From: Sphingobium psychrophilum
GTDB lineage: Bacteria; Pseudomonadota; Alphaproteobacteria; Sphingomonadales; Sphingomonadaceae
NCBI RefSeq assembly: GCF_012927105.1
Contig: NZ_JABBFV010000005.1
Span: forward strand, 186,001-250,000
Reading direction: 5' to 3'
Length of the DNA stretch: 64,000 nucleotides
In this document: in pieces, positions 28,679 through 37,285 of the stretch
Position numbering within the stretch: position 1 is the first letter of the stretch
How the letters are laid out: each line of letters starts with the position of its first letter
Made by a program: the position numbers and the translations under genes
The notes under the pieces: model-generated
What the model was told of the DNA's origin: nothing
Seen by the model: the letters and a program-made list of their open reading frames with translations, nothing else
Database searches by the model: none

Positions 28679-29683
28679 ATGGACCTGACCACCCACTATA
28701 TGGGATTGCGCCTGAACAACCCGCTGATCGCCTCGGCAGCGCCGCAGAACGGGGAAATCAAGACGCTGCGGGCGCTGGAGGACCATGGCGCGGGTGCCGT
28801 GGTGCTTCCCTCGATCTTCGAGGAGGAGATCGACGCCGAGCGCCACGCGCTCGAGCGGCAGGGCCAGCTTGCAGCGACCGGTTCGGCCGAGGCCCAGAGC
28901 TATTTCCCGCTCTATGGCGGGTACGGCTTTGGACCAGAGCGCTATCTCGATATCGTCCGACGCGCGAAGCAGGCCGTCGCAATACCGGTGATCGCCAGCC
29001 TGAACTGCGTGTCCGGCGAAGTCTGGGCCGAATACGCCCGCGATCTTGAACAGGCCGGAGCCGATGCGATCGAACTCAATATCTACTTTATCGCGGCCGA
29101 CCCGACAGCGGACGGCCGCGCGGTCGAGCAGCGCTATATCGACACCCTGAAAGCCGTGAAGGCTGTCGTCGCCATTCCCGTCGCGGTCAAGCTCAGCCCC
29201 TATTTCAGCGGCATGGCGGCGATGGCGCACGCCCTCGCCGGCGAGGGCGCGGACGCTCTGGTGCTGTTCAACCGCTTCTACCAGCCCGACATCGATCTTG
29301 TTACGCTTGAACTGAAACTGGACCTCGAGCTCAGCACGCCGGCGGAGATGCGGTTGCCGCTGCTGTGGATCGCGGTGCTACACGGGCGGGTAGGGGCCTC
29401 GCTTGGCGCAAGCACCGGCGTCGAGGCGCCGGGCGATGTGCTGAAATATCTGCTGGCGGGCGCCGATACCGTGATGACGACCTCGGCGCTGCTGCGGCAT
29501 GGCATCCCGCACATGAAGACATTGATCGAGGGACTGACCACGCTGCTTGCCGCGCGAGGTGTCGCCTCGCTGGCCGATGTGCGCGGCAGAATGAGCCAGC
29601 GGCACCTCAAGGATCCAGCGGCGTTCGAGCGCGCCAACTATATCCACATCCTTCATGGTCACCCGGTCCGCCGCGATGGTTGA
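28679..29683 (+). CDS. dihydroorotate dehydrogenase-like FMN protein
   Basis: The 334 residues form a TIM-barrel flavoprotein of the DHOD-like group usually found beside 2-oxoacid oxidoreductases. MDLTTHYMGLRLNNPLIASAAP opens the barrel, with VIASLNCVSGEVW, GADAIELNIYF, VAVKLSPYFSGM and a late GADTVMTTSALLRHG. ATG 28679 has GGGAG seven bases upstream; the longer frame from 28427 overlaps nifJ and is arginine-rich. Several residues of true PyrD differ, so pyrimidine synthesis is doubtful. The constant neighbourhood of NifJ suggests an electron-transfer accessory role. Confidence 0.85.
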   Translation: MDLTTHYMGLRLNNPLIASAAPQNGEIKTLRALEDHGAGAVVLPSIFEEEIDAERHALERQGQLAATGSAEAQSYFPLYGGYGFGPERYLDIVRRAKQAVAIPVIASLNCVSGEVWAEYARDLEQAGADAIELNIYFIAADPTADGRAVEQRYIDTLKAVKAVVAIPVAVKLSPYFSGMAAMAHALAGEGADALVLFNRFYQPDIDLVTLELKLDLELSTPAEMRLPLLWIAVLHGRVGASLGASTGVEAPGDVLKYLLAGADTVMTTSALLRHGIPHMKTLIEGLTTLLAARGVASLADVRGRMSQRHLKDPAAFERANYIHILHGHPVRRDG

Positions 29684-29748
29684 AACGCGCACCGGAATGA
29701 GCGCGGGACGCCTCGTGGCCCAGGCGGCGCGATCACTCCCAACCGGTT

Positions 29749-30984
29749 TTGCCGGCGTCCCTCCCCATCGTGGCTGAATCGCCTCCCGCCCGCGCCCTGT
29801 CACGCGCGATGCCGTCGGGTGTCTGGATGCTGGGTTTCGTCAGCATGTTCATGGATATTTCTTCGGAGATGATCCACGCGTTGCTGCCGGTCTTTCTTGT
29901 GACCACGCTTGGTGCGTCCGCGCTGACACTCGGCTTGATCGAGGGCATCGCGGAAGCCATCGCCAATGTGACCAAGCTTTTTTCAGGCGGGCTGTCGGAC
30001 TGGCTCGGCCGGCGCAAGCTGCTGACGACGGTGGGTTACGGTCTCGCCGCCCTGACCAAGCCCGTTTTCCCGCTCGCCGCGACGATCGGCTGGGTGGTCG
30101 CGGCGCGCTTTATCGACCGGATCGGCAAGGGCGTGCGCGACGCGCCCCGCGACGCCCTCATCGCCGACATTGCGCCGCCTGACCTGCGCGGCGCGAGCTT
30201 TGGCCTGCGTCAATCGCTCGATACGGTGGGCGCCGTCGTCGGCCCGCTTGCCGCAATCGCGCTCATGGCGCTCAGCTCCGACAATATCCGCCTGGTATTC
30301 TGGATCGCCGTAGTCCCGGCTCTTGCCTCGCTCGGGATCATGATCTTCGGCGTCCGCGAGCCGCCGCAACACCATGCCGAGGGGAAGGAGAGACTCCGGC
30401 TGTCGGATGCCGGTCTCATGCCGGTCGCCTTCTGGATGGCGACGGGCATCGCGATCATCTTCACCTTCGCACGGTTTTCCGAGGCCTTTCTCATCCTGCG
30501 CGCCCAGCATACGGGCCTGCCGCTTGCCTTTGTCCCGAGCGTGATGGTGGTGATGAACATCGTCTACGCCGGCTCGGCATATCCGGCGGGCGTGCTGTCC
30601 GACCGCATCGGCCGGACAGGTCTTCTCTCGATGGGCATTGCCTGCCTGATTAGCGCCGATCTCATTCTCGCCTTCGGCACGACGGTCGCCAGCGTCATGC
30701 TGGGCGTGCTGTTCTGGGGCCTGCACATGGGGCTGACCCAGGGGCTCTTCGCCAGCCTCGTGGCCGATACGGCGCCTGCGCGGTTGCGCGGGACGGGCTT
30801 CGGCATCTTCAGCTTTGCTCAGGGGATCGCCATGCTGGTCGCGAGCGTCGTCGCGGGTGGCCTCTGGGACGGATACGGGCCGAAACTAACATTTGCCGCC
30901 GGCTCCTGTTTCGCTGCGATCGCGCTGATCACACTCCTCCTGTGGCGCTGGCGGATCGGCAAGAACGCGGTGGGGTCCATGTAG
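29749..30984 (+). CDS. major facilitator superfamily transporter
   Basis: The 411 residues have about twelve spans in two halves. The A-motif region GGLSDWLGRRKLLTTVGYG lies between spans two and three, with a second copy GVLSDRIGRTGLLSMG. IDRIGKGVRDAPRDALIADIAP after span four is typical of a bacterial MFS group of unknown substrate. The frame opens at TTG 29749. GTG 29770 or ATG 29809 are possible starts, and none has a clear ribosome site. It ends three bases before the convergent fusion gene. The substrate is unknown. Confidence 0.82.
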   Translation: MPASLPIVAESPPARALSRAMPSGVWMLGFVSMFMDISSEMIHALLPVFLVTTLGASALTLGLIEGIAEAIANVTKLFSGGLSDWLGRRKLLTTVGYGLAALTKPVFPLAATIGWVVAARFIDRIGKGVRDAPRDALIADIAPPDLRGASFGLRQSLDTVGAVVGPLAAIALMALSSDNIRLVFWIAVVPALASLGIMIFGVREPPQHHAEGKERLRLSDAGLMPVAFWMATGIAIIFTFARFSEAFLILRAQHTGLPLAFVPSVMVVMNIVYAGSAYPAGVLSDRIGRTGLLSMGIACLISADLILAFGTTVASVMLGVLFWGLHMGLTQGLFASLVADTAPARLRGTGFGIFSFAQGIAMLVASVVAGGLWDGYGPKLTFAAGSCFAAIALITLLLWRWRIGKNAVGSM

Positions 30985-30987
30985 CCA

Positions 30988-33303
30988 TCATGGCCGTGCG
31001 GGATCCGCGGAAGGCGCGCGCGCCTGGCCGAGTATTCCTTTTGCGACCGCATAGCCTTCGGACCGGCTGGCCTCGATCGCCACATCCGAAAAATCATAGT
31101 CGCCCGAGGAATGCTCGTCCGATTGGCCGGTCCGCACGAACCGGGTGATCCTCGTCGGCGCGCCGTCCCCCATGAGCTGGATATAATCGGGCAGATGCTT
31201 GACCCGGGCCGCGCTGGCAGGATCGACATAGCTGAGAACATGGTCAATGAGCCTGCGATAGCTGTCGACCGTCTCCCGGTAGTGCAGATCGCTCCGCACC
31301 CGCTCGGAATAAACGATCTCATCGCGCCGGGCCAGAACCTCGATCATGTTGGAGGGAAGCGCCCGCTGTCCCGAATAAAGGTCGACGATGAAGACCCGCT
31401 TGCCGTCCGGGCCGCAGCGGTCGACGACGAGATCGAGCGGCGAGTTGCTGATAATGCCGCCATCCCAATAGGCCTTGCCGTCGATCACCGTCCACGGGAA
31501 GCCTGGCGGCAAGCTGCCGCTCGCCACGATATGGTCCGGCGTGAGGTCATCGACATAGCTGTCGAAGACCTCGAGTTCTGCGGTCGCCACGTTGACGGCG
31601 CTGATCAGCAGGCGCACCGGGCTCGTCTTGAGCGCGGCGAAGTCGACATGTTTCGCGATCAGCTGGCGCATGGGCGTCGTGTCATAATAGCTTGTCCAGG
31701 CCACGGGCCATTCCAGCGGGGTGAACGGCGGCAGCCACCTTGCCCTGAAGAAATTCGGCACACCGCACGTCAGGATCTGGGCCGCGGCCACCGTCTGCCG
31801 GAAAATAGCGGGCGAGAGCGCCGAGGTCAGCACGGCCAGTTCGTTCCAGAAGGCTTCCAGGGCCTGCGTCGCCTGCCGGGGATTGCTGGCAATGACGGCG
31901 CCATTGAACGCGCCGATCGAAACACCTGCGACTATGTCCGGGAAAAGCTGCTCTTCCTCCAAAGCCTTCACGACCCCGCATTCGAACGCGCCCAGCGCGC
32001 CGCCGCCCTGCAGGATCAGCGCGGTCTGCGTCGGGATCTGTTCGAGCGCGAAGTCGGCCTCCCGCAGGCGCTCCTTCACCGAGCCAAGGTTGACCCGATA
32101 ACGGATGAGCCCTTCGGCAACACGTGTCTCGTCGGCGGGTCGTCCGGTCGAGAACAGCGCGCGCGGCACATCGCCCTTGAGATAGAACATCGCGAATGAG
32201 CCGTCGTCCAGCGAGCCCCGGGTAATCCATTCGTCGGCTTCCTCGGTGGCGCCCAGCACGTTGAAGCCGATGTCGCCGACCTCGCAGAAGAAATAGGAGA
32301 CTTCGTCATATCTCAGGCGTCGGCCCAGCATGTTTCGCGCGGCGAGGCGGGCTTGCTTTATGGCATTGTCCCAATGCTCGATATGGCGCCGGCGCGCGAA
32401 GACCGGATCGTAGAAGCTCGTGACGTCGCCTGCCGCGAAGACATTGGGCACGCTTGTGCGCAGCAGCGCGTCGATGGCGACATAGCCGTCTTCCAGCGCG
32501 ATCCCGCTGCCTTCCAAAAAGCCGCTGGTGGGCGAAACGCCGATACTGACCACGACCAGATCACAGGCTATCCGTCGACCGGCGCTCGTTTCGATTTCCT
32601 CGACCGTCGTGCTCCCGTGGAACGCGATCGCGGTGTCGTTCAGCAGCACCGTAGCGCCCTGGCTCTGCGCACGGCGTTCGAAATGGGCCGAAAGGTCCGA
32701 CGCCTCGAGATGGGGAAGGAGCACGCTTCCGCGCTCGAGGACGGTGACGTCGAGCCCGCGAGCCACCAGCGACATGGCAATCTCCATACCGAGAAAGCTG
32801 GCGCCGATGACGACCGCGCGCTTTGCCGTCCCGGCGGCTTCGCGGATAACATCGGTGTCGGCCTTGGTCCGTAGCGTGTGAACGCCCGCGAGCGCCTCTC
32901 CCGGAACACCGAGAGACTTCGGCGTCGCTCCCGTGGCGATCAGAAGCTTGCCATAGGCGATTCTTTCACCTGCCGCGGTCCGCACGATCTGGCTGACGGT
33001 GTCCACGCCGACCACCGGGCTGTTGAGCCGCAGTTCGATATCACGCTCGTCGTAGAAACCTTTCGGATGGACGAAGATCCGTTCCTCGTCTTCACGTTCG
33101 GGCAGCAACTGCTTGGACAAAGGCGGGCGATGATAGGGCGGTAATTCGTCCGCCGATAGTATGAGAACAGCGCCGCTCGCACCCTCGGCGCGCAGCGTCT
33201 CGGCTGCGATCGCGCTCGCGACGCCACCGCCGACGATGAGAAAGTCAATGTGTCGGGGTACGCTGCCGGCGGTGTTGTCGGCCATCGCGGTCTCTGTCTT
33301 CAC
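30988..33303 (-). CDS. fusion of NAD(P)/FAD ferredoxin-reductase-type protein with patatin-like phospholipase
   Basis: One 771-residue frame joins two enzymes. Residues 20-400 form a class of ferredoxin/rubredoxin reductase: FAD site VGGGVASAIAAETL, NAD site VVIGASFLGMEIAMSL, FAD ribityl site NVFAAGDV, and a reductase C-terminal domain. From about 425 a patatin lipase follows, with oxyanion loop GGGALGAFECG, nucleophile Ser462 in GVSIG, and Asp614 in WDGG. A C-terminal extension resembles the DUF3734 tail of some patatins. GTG 33303 has GGGAG five bases upstream. The two activities in one chain could couple redox state to lipid or polyester hydrolysis, which is inference. Confidence 0.88.
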   Translation of the reverse strand: MKTETAMADNTAGSVPRHIDFLIVGGGVASAIAAETLRAEGASGAVLILSADELPPYHRPPLSKQLLPEREDEERIFVHPKGFYDERDIELRLNSPVVGVDTVSQIVRTAAGERIAYGKLLIATGATPKSLGVPGEALAGVHTLRTKADTDVIREAAGTAKRAVVIGASFLGMEIAMSLVARGLDVTVLERGSVLLPHLEASDLSAHFERRAQSQGATVLLNDTAIAFHGSTTVEEIETSAGRRIACDLVVVSIGVSPTSGFLEGSGIALEDGYVAIDALLRTSVPNVFAAGDVTSFYDPVFARRRHIEHWDNAIKQARLAARNMLGRRLRYDEVSYFFCEVGDIGFNVLGATEEADEWITRGSLDDGSFAMFYLKGDVPRALFSTGRPADETRVAEGLIRYRVNLGSVKERLREADFALEQIPTQTALILQGGGALGAFECGVVKALEEEQLFPDIVAGVSIGAFNGAVIASNPRQATQALEAFWNELAVLTSALSPAIFRQTVAAAQILTCGVPNFFRARWLPPFTPLEWPVAWTSYYDTTPMRQLIAKHVDFAALKTSPVRLLISAVNVATAELEVFDSYVDDLTPDHIVASGSLPPGFPWTVIDGKAYWDGGIISNSPLDLVVDRCGPDGKRVFIVDLYSGQRALPSNMIEVLARRDEIVYSERVRSDLHYRETVDSYRRLIDHVLSYVDPASAARVKHLPDYIQLMGDGAPTRITRFVRTGQSDEHSSGDYDFSDVAIEASRSEGYAVAKGILGQARAPSADPARP

Positions 33304-33662
33304 AGCTGCTCCCAGTTTCGAGTCGGTTCATGTGCGGACATCGCCGGCCGGTTCTTTGCGGCAGCCCAGGAGCGTAAGAAGGAGATCGAAGGTCTGCGGG
33401 CAATGCGCAAAAGTCCTTAGATTTCCGGCGAGGGGCGGTTGGAAGCGTTGGGGGAACGGATGGTCATGCGTGAATCATTGTCATCTGCGGCAACGACCAA
33501 GGGCCGAGCCGTCGTCGCGGTTTCGTAAACTTACGTATGCCCGCACCATCATGCCCGGGCTAACTTCTCGTTCGAAATCGCGGATCACCTGCCCTGTGCC
33601 GGTGCCCACCTTCAACAATAGCTGGGATGTAGTGTCCTGGTCGATGATGTCAGGATGGAAAT
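33304..33662. other. 359-base divergent intergenic region
   Basis: It separates the leftward fusion gene from the rightward small membrane protein and sigma factor. It contains CGTAA (33524-33528) facing TTACG (33531-33535), with TACGTA at 33532-33537, similar to the element before phaC. No gene is visible, and I could not find a convincing EcfG-type promoter pair. Confidence 0.45.
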
Positions 33663-33848
33663 ATGGCTTGGGCCGCCAGGTTGCTGCTGATCATACCCGC
33701 GCTGATCGCGGGCTGGTTCGTATCGAAAGAAGATCCCCGCTTCTGGGTCGTGGCCATGGCTATAGCCCTCGTGTTCCTGGCGTTGACCTGCCTCGTCGCC
33801 TTTTATGTGCCGCCAGTGCGCCTGTGGCCGCGCCGTCGTGGACGGTGA
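33663..33848 (+). CDS. small two-span membrane protein
   Basis: The 61 residues hold two hydrophobic helices (about 5-20 and 28-50) joined by KEDPRFW and end in a basic tail PRRRGR. AGGATGGAAAT precedes the ATG. I do not recognise a family. It lies 82 bases upstream of the sigma factor gene in the same direction and may be co-transcribed. Confidence 0.6.
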   Translation: MAWAARLLLIIPALIAGWFVSKEDPRFWVVAMAIALVFLALTCLVAFYVPPVRLWPRRRGR

Positions 33849-33930
33849 GGTCGTCAATCGGCCGTCGATAACCAATGTCGTCGACACAAAGAATGATGTC
33901 GCAAGCAACTCCGAAGGTAGAGCGAAATCC

Positions 33931-34524
33931 ATGACCCCGGGAGAATTCGACTGTGCGACACGGGCATCACTACCAGCACTCACCCGTTATGCGCGACGGC
34001 TCACCAATGGCGCCGACGGAGCCGAGGATCTGGTGCAGGAGGCATTGTCGCGAGCATGGAAAGCGCGCGAGCGCTTCGAAACCGGAAGCAACTTCAAGGC
34101 ATGGACCTTCACGATCCTGCGCAACCTCTTCCTCTCACATGTGCGGCGCGAGCGCAGGAAGGTCGATTGGAACGATCTCGCGATGCATAGCTTGCCGGTT
34201 TCGCCACCGGATCAGGAGATTGGCCTTCTGCGCGAGGAGTTCGGCCAGGCTCTGGCAGCGCTCTCCGAATTCAACCGGCAGGCGCTGCTTGCCGTGGTCG
34301 AGGACCAGCTCGCCTATGAGGCCGCTGCCGAACAATGCGGCGTATCACTGGCAGTTCTGAAAAGCCGGGTTCACAGGGCACGGATTGCCATGCTCGCCTA
34401 TCTTGGCGGGACGCATCGATCCCAACTCCAGAAATCTTCACCCCCCTATATTCATCGCGGCTTTGTCAGCCCTCCCGATGCGAGGCGATTGCCGAACAAG
34501 ATATCGTTCTGCCGGGCGGCTTGA
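33931..34524 (+). CDS. ECF-type RNA polymerase sigma factor, EcfG-like
   Basis: The 197 residues contain sigma region 2 (LVQEALSRAWKARERFETGSNFKAWTF, helix TILRNLFLSHVRRERRK) and region 4 (FNRQALLAVVEDQLAYEAAAEQCGVSLAVLKSRVHRARIAML). The shape is that of the short EcfG (ECF15) general-stress sigma factors of alphaproteobacteria. The expected NepR anti-sigma factor and PhyR regulator are not beside it. ATG 33931 is chosen because the preceding 42 residues of the frame overlap the small membrane gene. The 35-residue tail after region 4 is unusual. Confidence 0.82.
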   Translation: MTPGEFDCATRASLPALTRYARRLTNGADGAEDLVQEALSRAWKARERFETGSNFKAWTFTILRNLFLSHVRRERRKVDWNDLAMHSLPVSPPDQEIGLLREEFGQALAALSEFNRQALLAVVEDQLAYEAAAEQCGVSLAVLKSRVHRARIAMLAYLGGTHRSQLQKSSPPYIHRGFVSPPDARRLPNKISFCRAA

Positions 34525-34540
34525 GCATGGAGGCGCTTGG

Positions 34541-34849
34541 TCACCAAGTCGCCTTCCGGTGGATGTCAACGTACGCGGCGACCATAGCCTCATCATAGTT
34601 GCGATAGTTGCGCTGAATGGCATCCGCACGTTGCTTCTCTGCAGCGAGCATCGCCGCACCCTGTCGGTTGAGAATGCGCACCTGGCGGCGTTCGATCTCC
34701 TCCTTCTCGTCGGTCACGCCATCGACCGAAACGCTTGAGTCGATCTCCACTGTCTGGATGGCTGCGTTCGCTCCGGCAGGTTCCTTCGGAAAAGCCATCC
34801 CGGGCGTCTGGGCGACGAGGTGAGCGCCGCTGGTCCCTGCGACCAGCAT
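34541..34849 (-). CDS. small uncharacterised protein with a charged helical C-terminus
   Basis: The 102-residue frame from ATG 34849 has a slightly hydrophobic start (MLVAGTSGAHLVAQTPGMA) and then a long charged helix (EKEEIERRQVRILNRQGAAMLAAEKQRADAIQRNYRNYDEAM). The open frame continues about 30 codons upstream without an ATG, and the residues RRNALDSSRA there could complete a signal peptide from a rare start. It follows the phasin-like gene by 29 bases. I do not recognise a family. Confidence 0.45.
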   Translation of the reverse strand: MLVAGTSGAHLVAQTPGMAFPKEPAGANAAIQTVEIDSSVSVDGVTDEKEEIERRQVRILNRQGAAMLAAEKQRADAIQRNYRNYDEAMVAAYVDIHRKATW

Positions 34850-34878
34850 GGCCCGCGAAGAGTCGAGCGCGTTTCTTC

Positions 34879-35298
34879 TCAGGTATCGCCAGCTGACCTT
34901 GTCTGACCTATATCAGCCTGGTCCGTAAGGGCGACGGGCCAAGGACATAGGACCGTCGAAGCGGCTGGGAGCAGCGACTCACTCGTTGCCCCATTGAGCC
35001 AAGCCCGCCGCCAGTCCTCGCAGGCCGTCCTGCTCCGCTCCATCGTCTCCAGCCGCCATGCCTCCACATCGGCGACGATATCATCCCATTGACCGCCGCG
35101 AACATCTGTCTGACTTTCGGCATTGGGCTGGAAAAGTCGCTGCATCACCGCATCCGATTCCGTGGAACATTCGATGCTAATCTTTTCGCTGATCTGGACG
35201 AAGCGTTCCCAGGTAGCACGCGCGATATCCGTCAGGACAAGGCCAAGCTGGAAGTTCAGCTGGCCAACACGGACGAACTCATCGACTGGCGAGGCCAT
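34879..35298 (-). CDS. phasin-like helical protein
   Basis: About 139 residues start at ATG 35298 (MASPVDEFVRVGQLNFQLGLVLTDIARATWERFVQISE). GCGGGAG lies six bases upstream of this ATG but directly abuts an earlier in-frame ATG at 35304. The first 100 residues are amphipathic helix with the periodicity of phasins. The remaining 40 residues look disordered, with alanine, serine and proline. The longer frame from 35430 is basic and unlikely. The assignment rests on shape and on the PHA synthase in the window. Confidence 0.5.
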   Translation of the reverse strand: MASPVDEFVRVGQLNFQLGLVLTDIARATWERFVQISEKISIECSTESDAVMQRLFQPNAESQTDVRGGQWDDIVADVEAWRLETMERSRTACEDWRRAWLNGATSESLLPAASTVLCPWPVALTDQADIGQTRSAGDT

Positions 35299-35619
35299 CT
35301 TCATCTCCCGCTTGATATCAAAATCGATACGATATCGCCCGGTCGTGGGCGGCAGGCGAAACCCCGGATCCTGCATCGCGCCTGGCGCATTTCCACCGTT
35401 GCGCCACCGACCATCCGAGCATCTGCACAAATTGTACGATCCGGATCTTCATCATCGCTTCTGATTGATCTTTGACTAGCAAGCTTTGCACGTCCAGGTC
35501 TCTACGTGCTTTTCCGCAGGGCTCGATCTTTTCAGGGTGGTTCGGACCCGATTCGGCACGCCACCATTCGACATCCGGCCAGTTTCGCGAGACGCTCCCA
35601 GCGGGATCGCCGAACGTTC
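35299..35619. other. 321-base gap upstream of the phasin-like gene
   Basis: This lies between two leftward genes. I see no gene in either strand that is more than a shadow. It presumably holds the promoter for the phasin-like gene and the end of the DUF2059 transcript direction. Confidence 0.35.
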
Positions 35620-36198
35620 TCACAATGTCGGATGGGCAGAGGATGCCGCCGGCTCTTTCTTGCACCCACCCAAGCGGGCGCAGAATCGTCTTTGTGCATC
35701 GACAATGATCTCGGGAGTGACATCGCTCACCGCCTTCTCAAGTGCCGGAACCATGAGCGTGCGGCCCTTTTCGAGCCAGGCGCGACCGGCACTGCTCTCA
35801 TAGAAGGCGTTAATTCCCGTCAACTCTTCCACTGTGAAGGCCGCCGCGCAACTCTCGCGAAGCCTTGAAAGGACGGGGGCCTTCGCGGCCACCATCGCCT
35901 CTCCCAATGAGTCGCGATAGGCGGAGATTGTATCTGTGTCGTCGGGGAAGGCGGCGGACAGCGTCCGGAAGGAGTCTTCGACCGCTTCGCGGATGTTGGC
36001 GTCCATGACCTGATCGAAGCCGGAGAGCGCAATCGAGCGGGTGCACAATGCCCGACGCTGCGAAATGTCGTTCTCCGCAGCAGCGGCCTGGGCCGGAGAA
36101 ATCGCCGGAGAGAGGGAAGCAGCGAGTATCAGCGCGGAGCCAAGCCAGAGGCGGCTATAGGCGGAACATCCGGCACGAGCGCGAGTGTTGTGGGTCAC
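35620..36198 (-). CDS. DUF2059 secreted protein
   Basis: The 192 residues open with a signal peptide (about residues 14-38, LWLGSALILAASLSPAISPAQA) and continue as an all-helical domain. The DUF2059 core FTVEELTGINAFYESSAGRAWLEK is followed by VPALEKA near 128-158. Three or four cysteines (in RALCTRS, RESCAAAF and CARLGGC) could form disulfides in the periplasm. The family's function is unknown. It is the downstream neighbour of a glycine-zipper lipid-envelope protein read in the same direction. Confidence 0.8.
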   Translation of the reverse strand: MTHNTRARAGCSAYSRLWLGSALILAASLSPAISPAQAAAAENDISQRRALCTRSIALSGFDQVMDANIREAVEDSFRTLSAAFPDDTDTISAYRDSLGEAMVAAKAPVLSRLRESCAAAFTVEELTGINAFYESSAGRAWLEKGRTLMVPALEKAVSDVTPEIIVDAQRRFCARLGGCKKEPAASSAHPTL

Positions 36199-36302
36199 GA
36201 TGATGGCCTCTAACTTGCCATTCTGGACGGCGTCAGGGTTGCGAGATAGTCGATGCGGCTAGTCCACGGTCACGACTTCATGCTTCCCGTGGACAGGGCG
36301 TT

Positions 36303-36887
36303 TTACCGGCAGCGGATGTCATTTTGCTCGATCGATCGGCCGGCAAGCGCGCCCAGCGCGCCGCCGATCAGCGTACCGGCGGTACGATGGCGACCGCCGT
36401 CGATGATGTTGCCGAGAATCCCGCCGCTCGCGGCTCCGATGATGAGACCGGTCGTCCCGTCACTCCGCTTGCAGTAATAGCGTCCATCGGATCCACGATA
36501 AACCTCGTCGCGGTCGGACAGGCGACGCTCACCATAACGGGGATCGTCCCTGTAGTAACGGGCCGCGTCATACTCCGTCGTGTAGGGATCGCTGCCGCGC
36601 CGACCGGTCGTGTCAGGATGATCGGCGCGCACGACGGCTTCATAACGATCGCGCTCCGCCTCGTAGCGGGCGACCTCCGCGCGATAGCGTTCCTGGGCGT
36701 CCGTCCATCGCCGCTGATCGACAGCGCTCTGTGCGAGCGCAGATCCGCAAACCAGGGGGAGGGCGGCGAGTGCAAGCGCGGAGAGTGCGATTTTCCATCC
36801 GCGCGCCCTTGAAGCGCTTCCCGGACAATTGATTATTGCCGCGTCGGATCGGGTGGGGCTCTCGTTCATGAGAGGAACCGGGGACAT
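36303..36887 (-). CDS. glycine-zipper 2TM envelope protein
   Basis: The 194 residues show a signal-type hydrophobic segment (about 31-52), then a charged tyrosine- and arginine-rich region (YRAEVARYEAERDRYEAVV, RYYRDDPRYGERR). A C-terminal glycine zipper GLIIGAASGGILGNIIDGG...GTLIGGALGALAGRSIE follows, typical of the 2TM glycine-zipper family related to Rick_17kDa antigens and SlyB. It probably inserts in or contacts the outer membrane. ATG 36887 or ATG 36869 (MNESPT) may be the start. Confidence 0.78.
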   Translation of the reverse strand: MSPVPLMNESPTRSDAAIINCPGSASRARGWKIALSALALAALPLVCGSALAQSAVDQRRWTDAQERYRAEVARYEAERDRYEAVVRADHPDTTGRRGSDPYTTEYDAARYYRDDPRYGERRLSDRDEVYRGSDGRYYCKRSDGTTGLIIGAASGGILGNIIDGGRHRTAGTLIGGALGALAGRSIEQNDIRCR

Positions 36888-37285
36888 GACATTCTCCTCG
36901 TTCGGGCGGGATCTTCACCGAACGATTACAGGGCGCCATGCCGCCCCAGTATACGCAACATTACCGAACGATCAGGACTTGGCAGGTTTGACCAAAGCGG
37001 AAGGCAGCCAGTCGGGGTGCCGCGCCACAGAACGCATCGTCGCGTGGATATCAATGTCAAATGGCTGGAATCCTCTATAGATTTTTCGGTCCGGATACCA
37101 TCGTCTCCCCCGGCCACCTGCTGCCTTAGTGCAGTCCCCACCCGAGCGCGCGGCCGCCACCTCCAGCCTCTCTCGTTAGCGTATCATCGATGCGAGTGAC
37201 GACTTGTCGGCAGGGCTACTGAGCCACGGGAACGGTCCTCGTTCAATCATTTCCCGCTGTCGCCGGCTATTCCAGACGGCGCCGG
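36888..37285. other. 398-base gap between the glycine-zipper and Nudix genes
   Basis: Both flanking genes are leftward. Apart from the ACCGAACGAT direct repeat near its left end I see no coding signal. Confidence 0.35.
36917..36972. repeat. direct repeat of ACCGAACGAT upstream of the glycine-zipper gene
   Basis: ACCGAACGAT occurs at 36917-36926 and again at 36963-36972, 46 bases apart, in the leader of the leftward glycine-zipper gene. Paired identical ten-mers at this distance could be tandem regulator sites. A TATACG box lies between them. Confidence 0.35.

Noticed and set aside
33420-33520. EcfG-type promoter (GGAAC and GTT pair) before the small membrane gene
   Set aside because: A GGAAC occurs near 33453 but no GTT follows at the required 16-17-base spacing.
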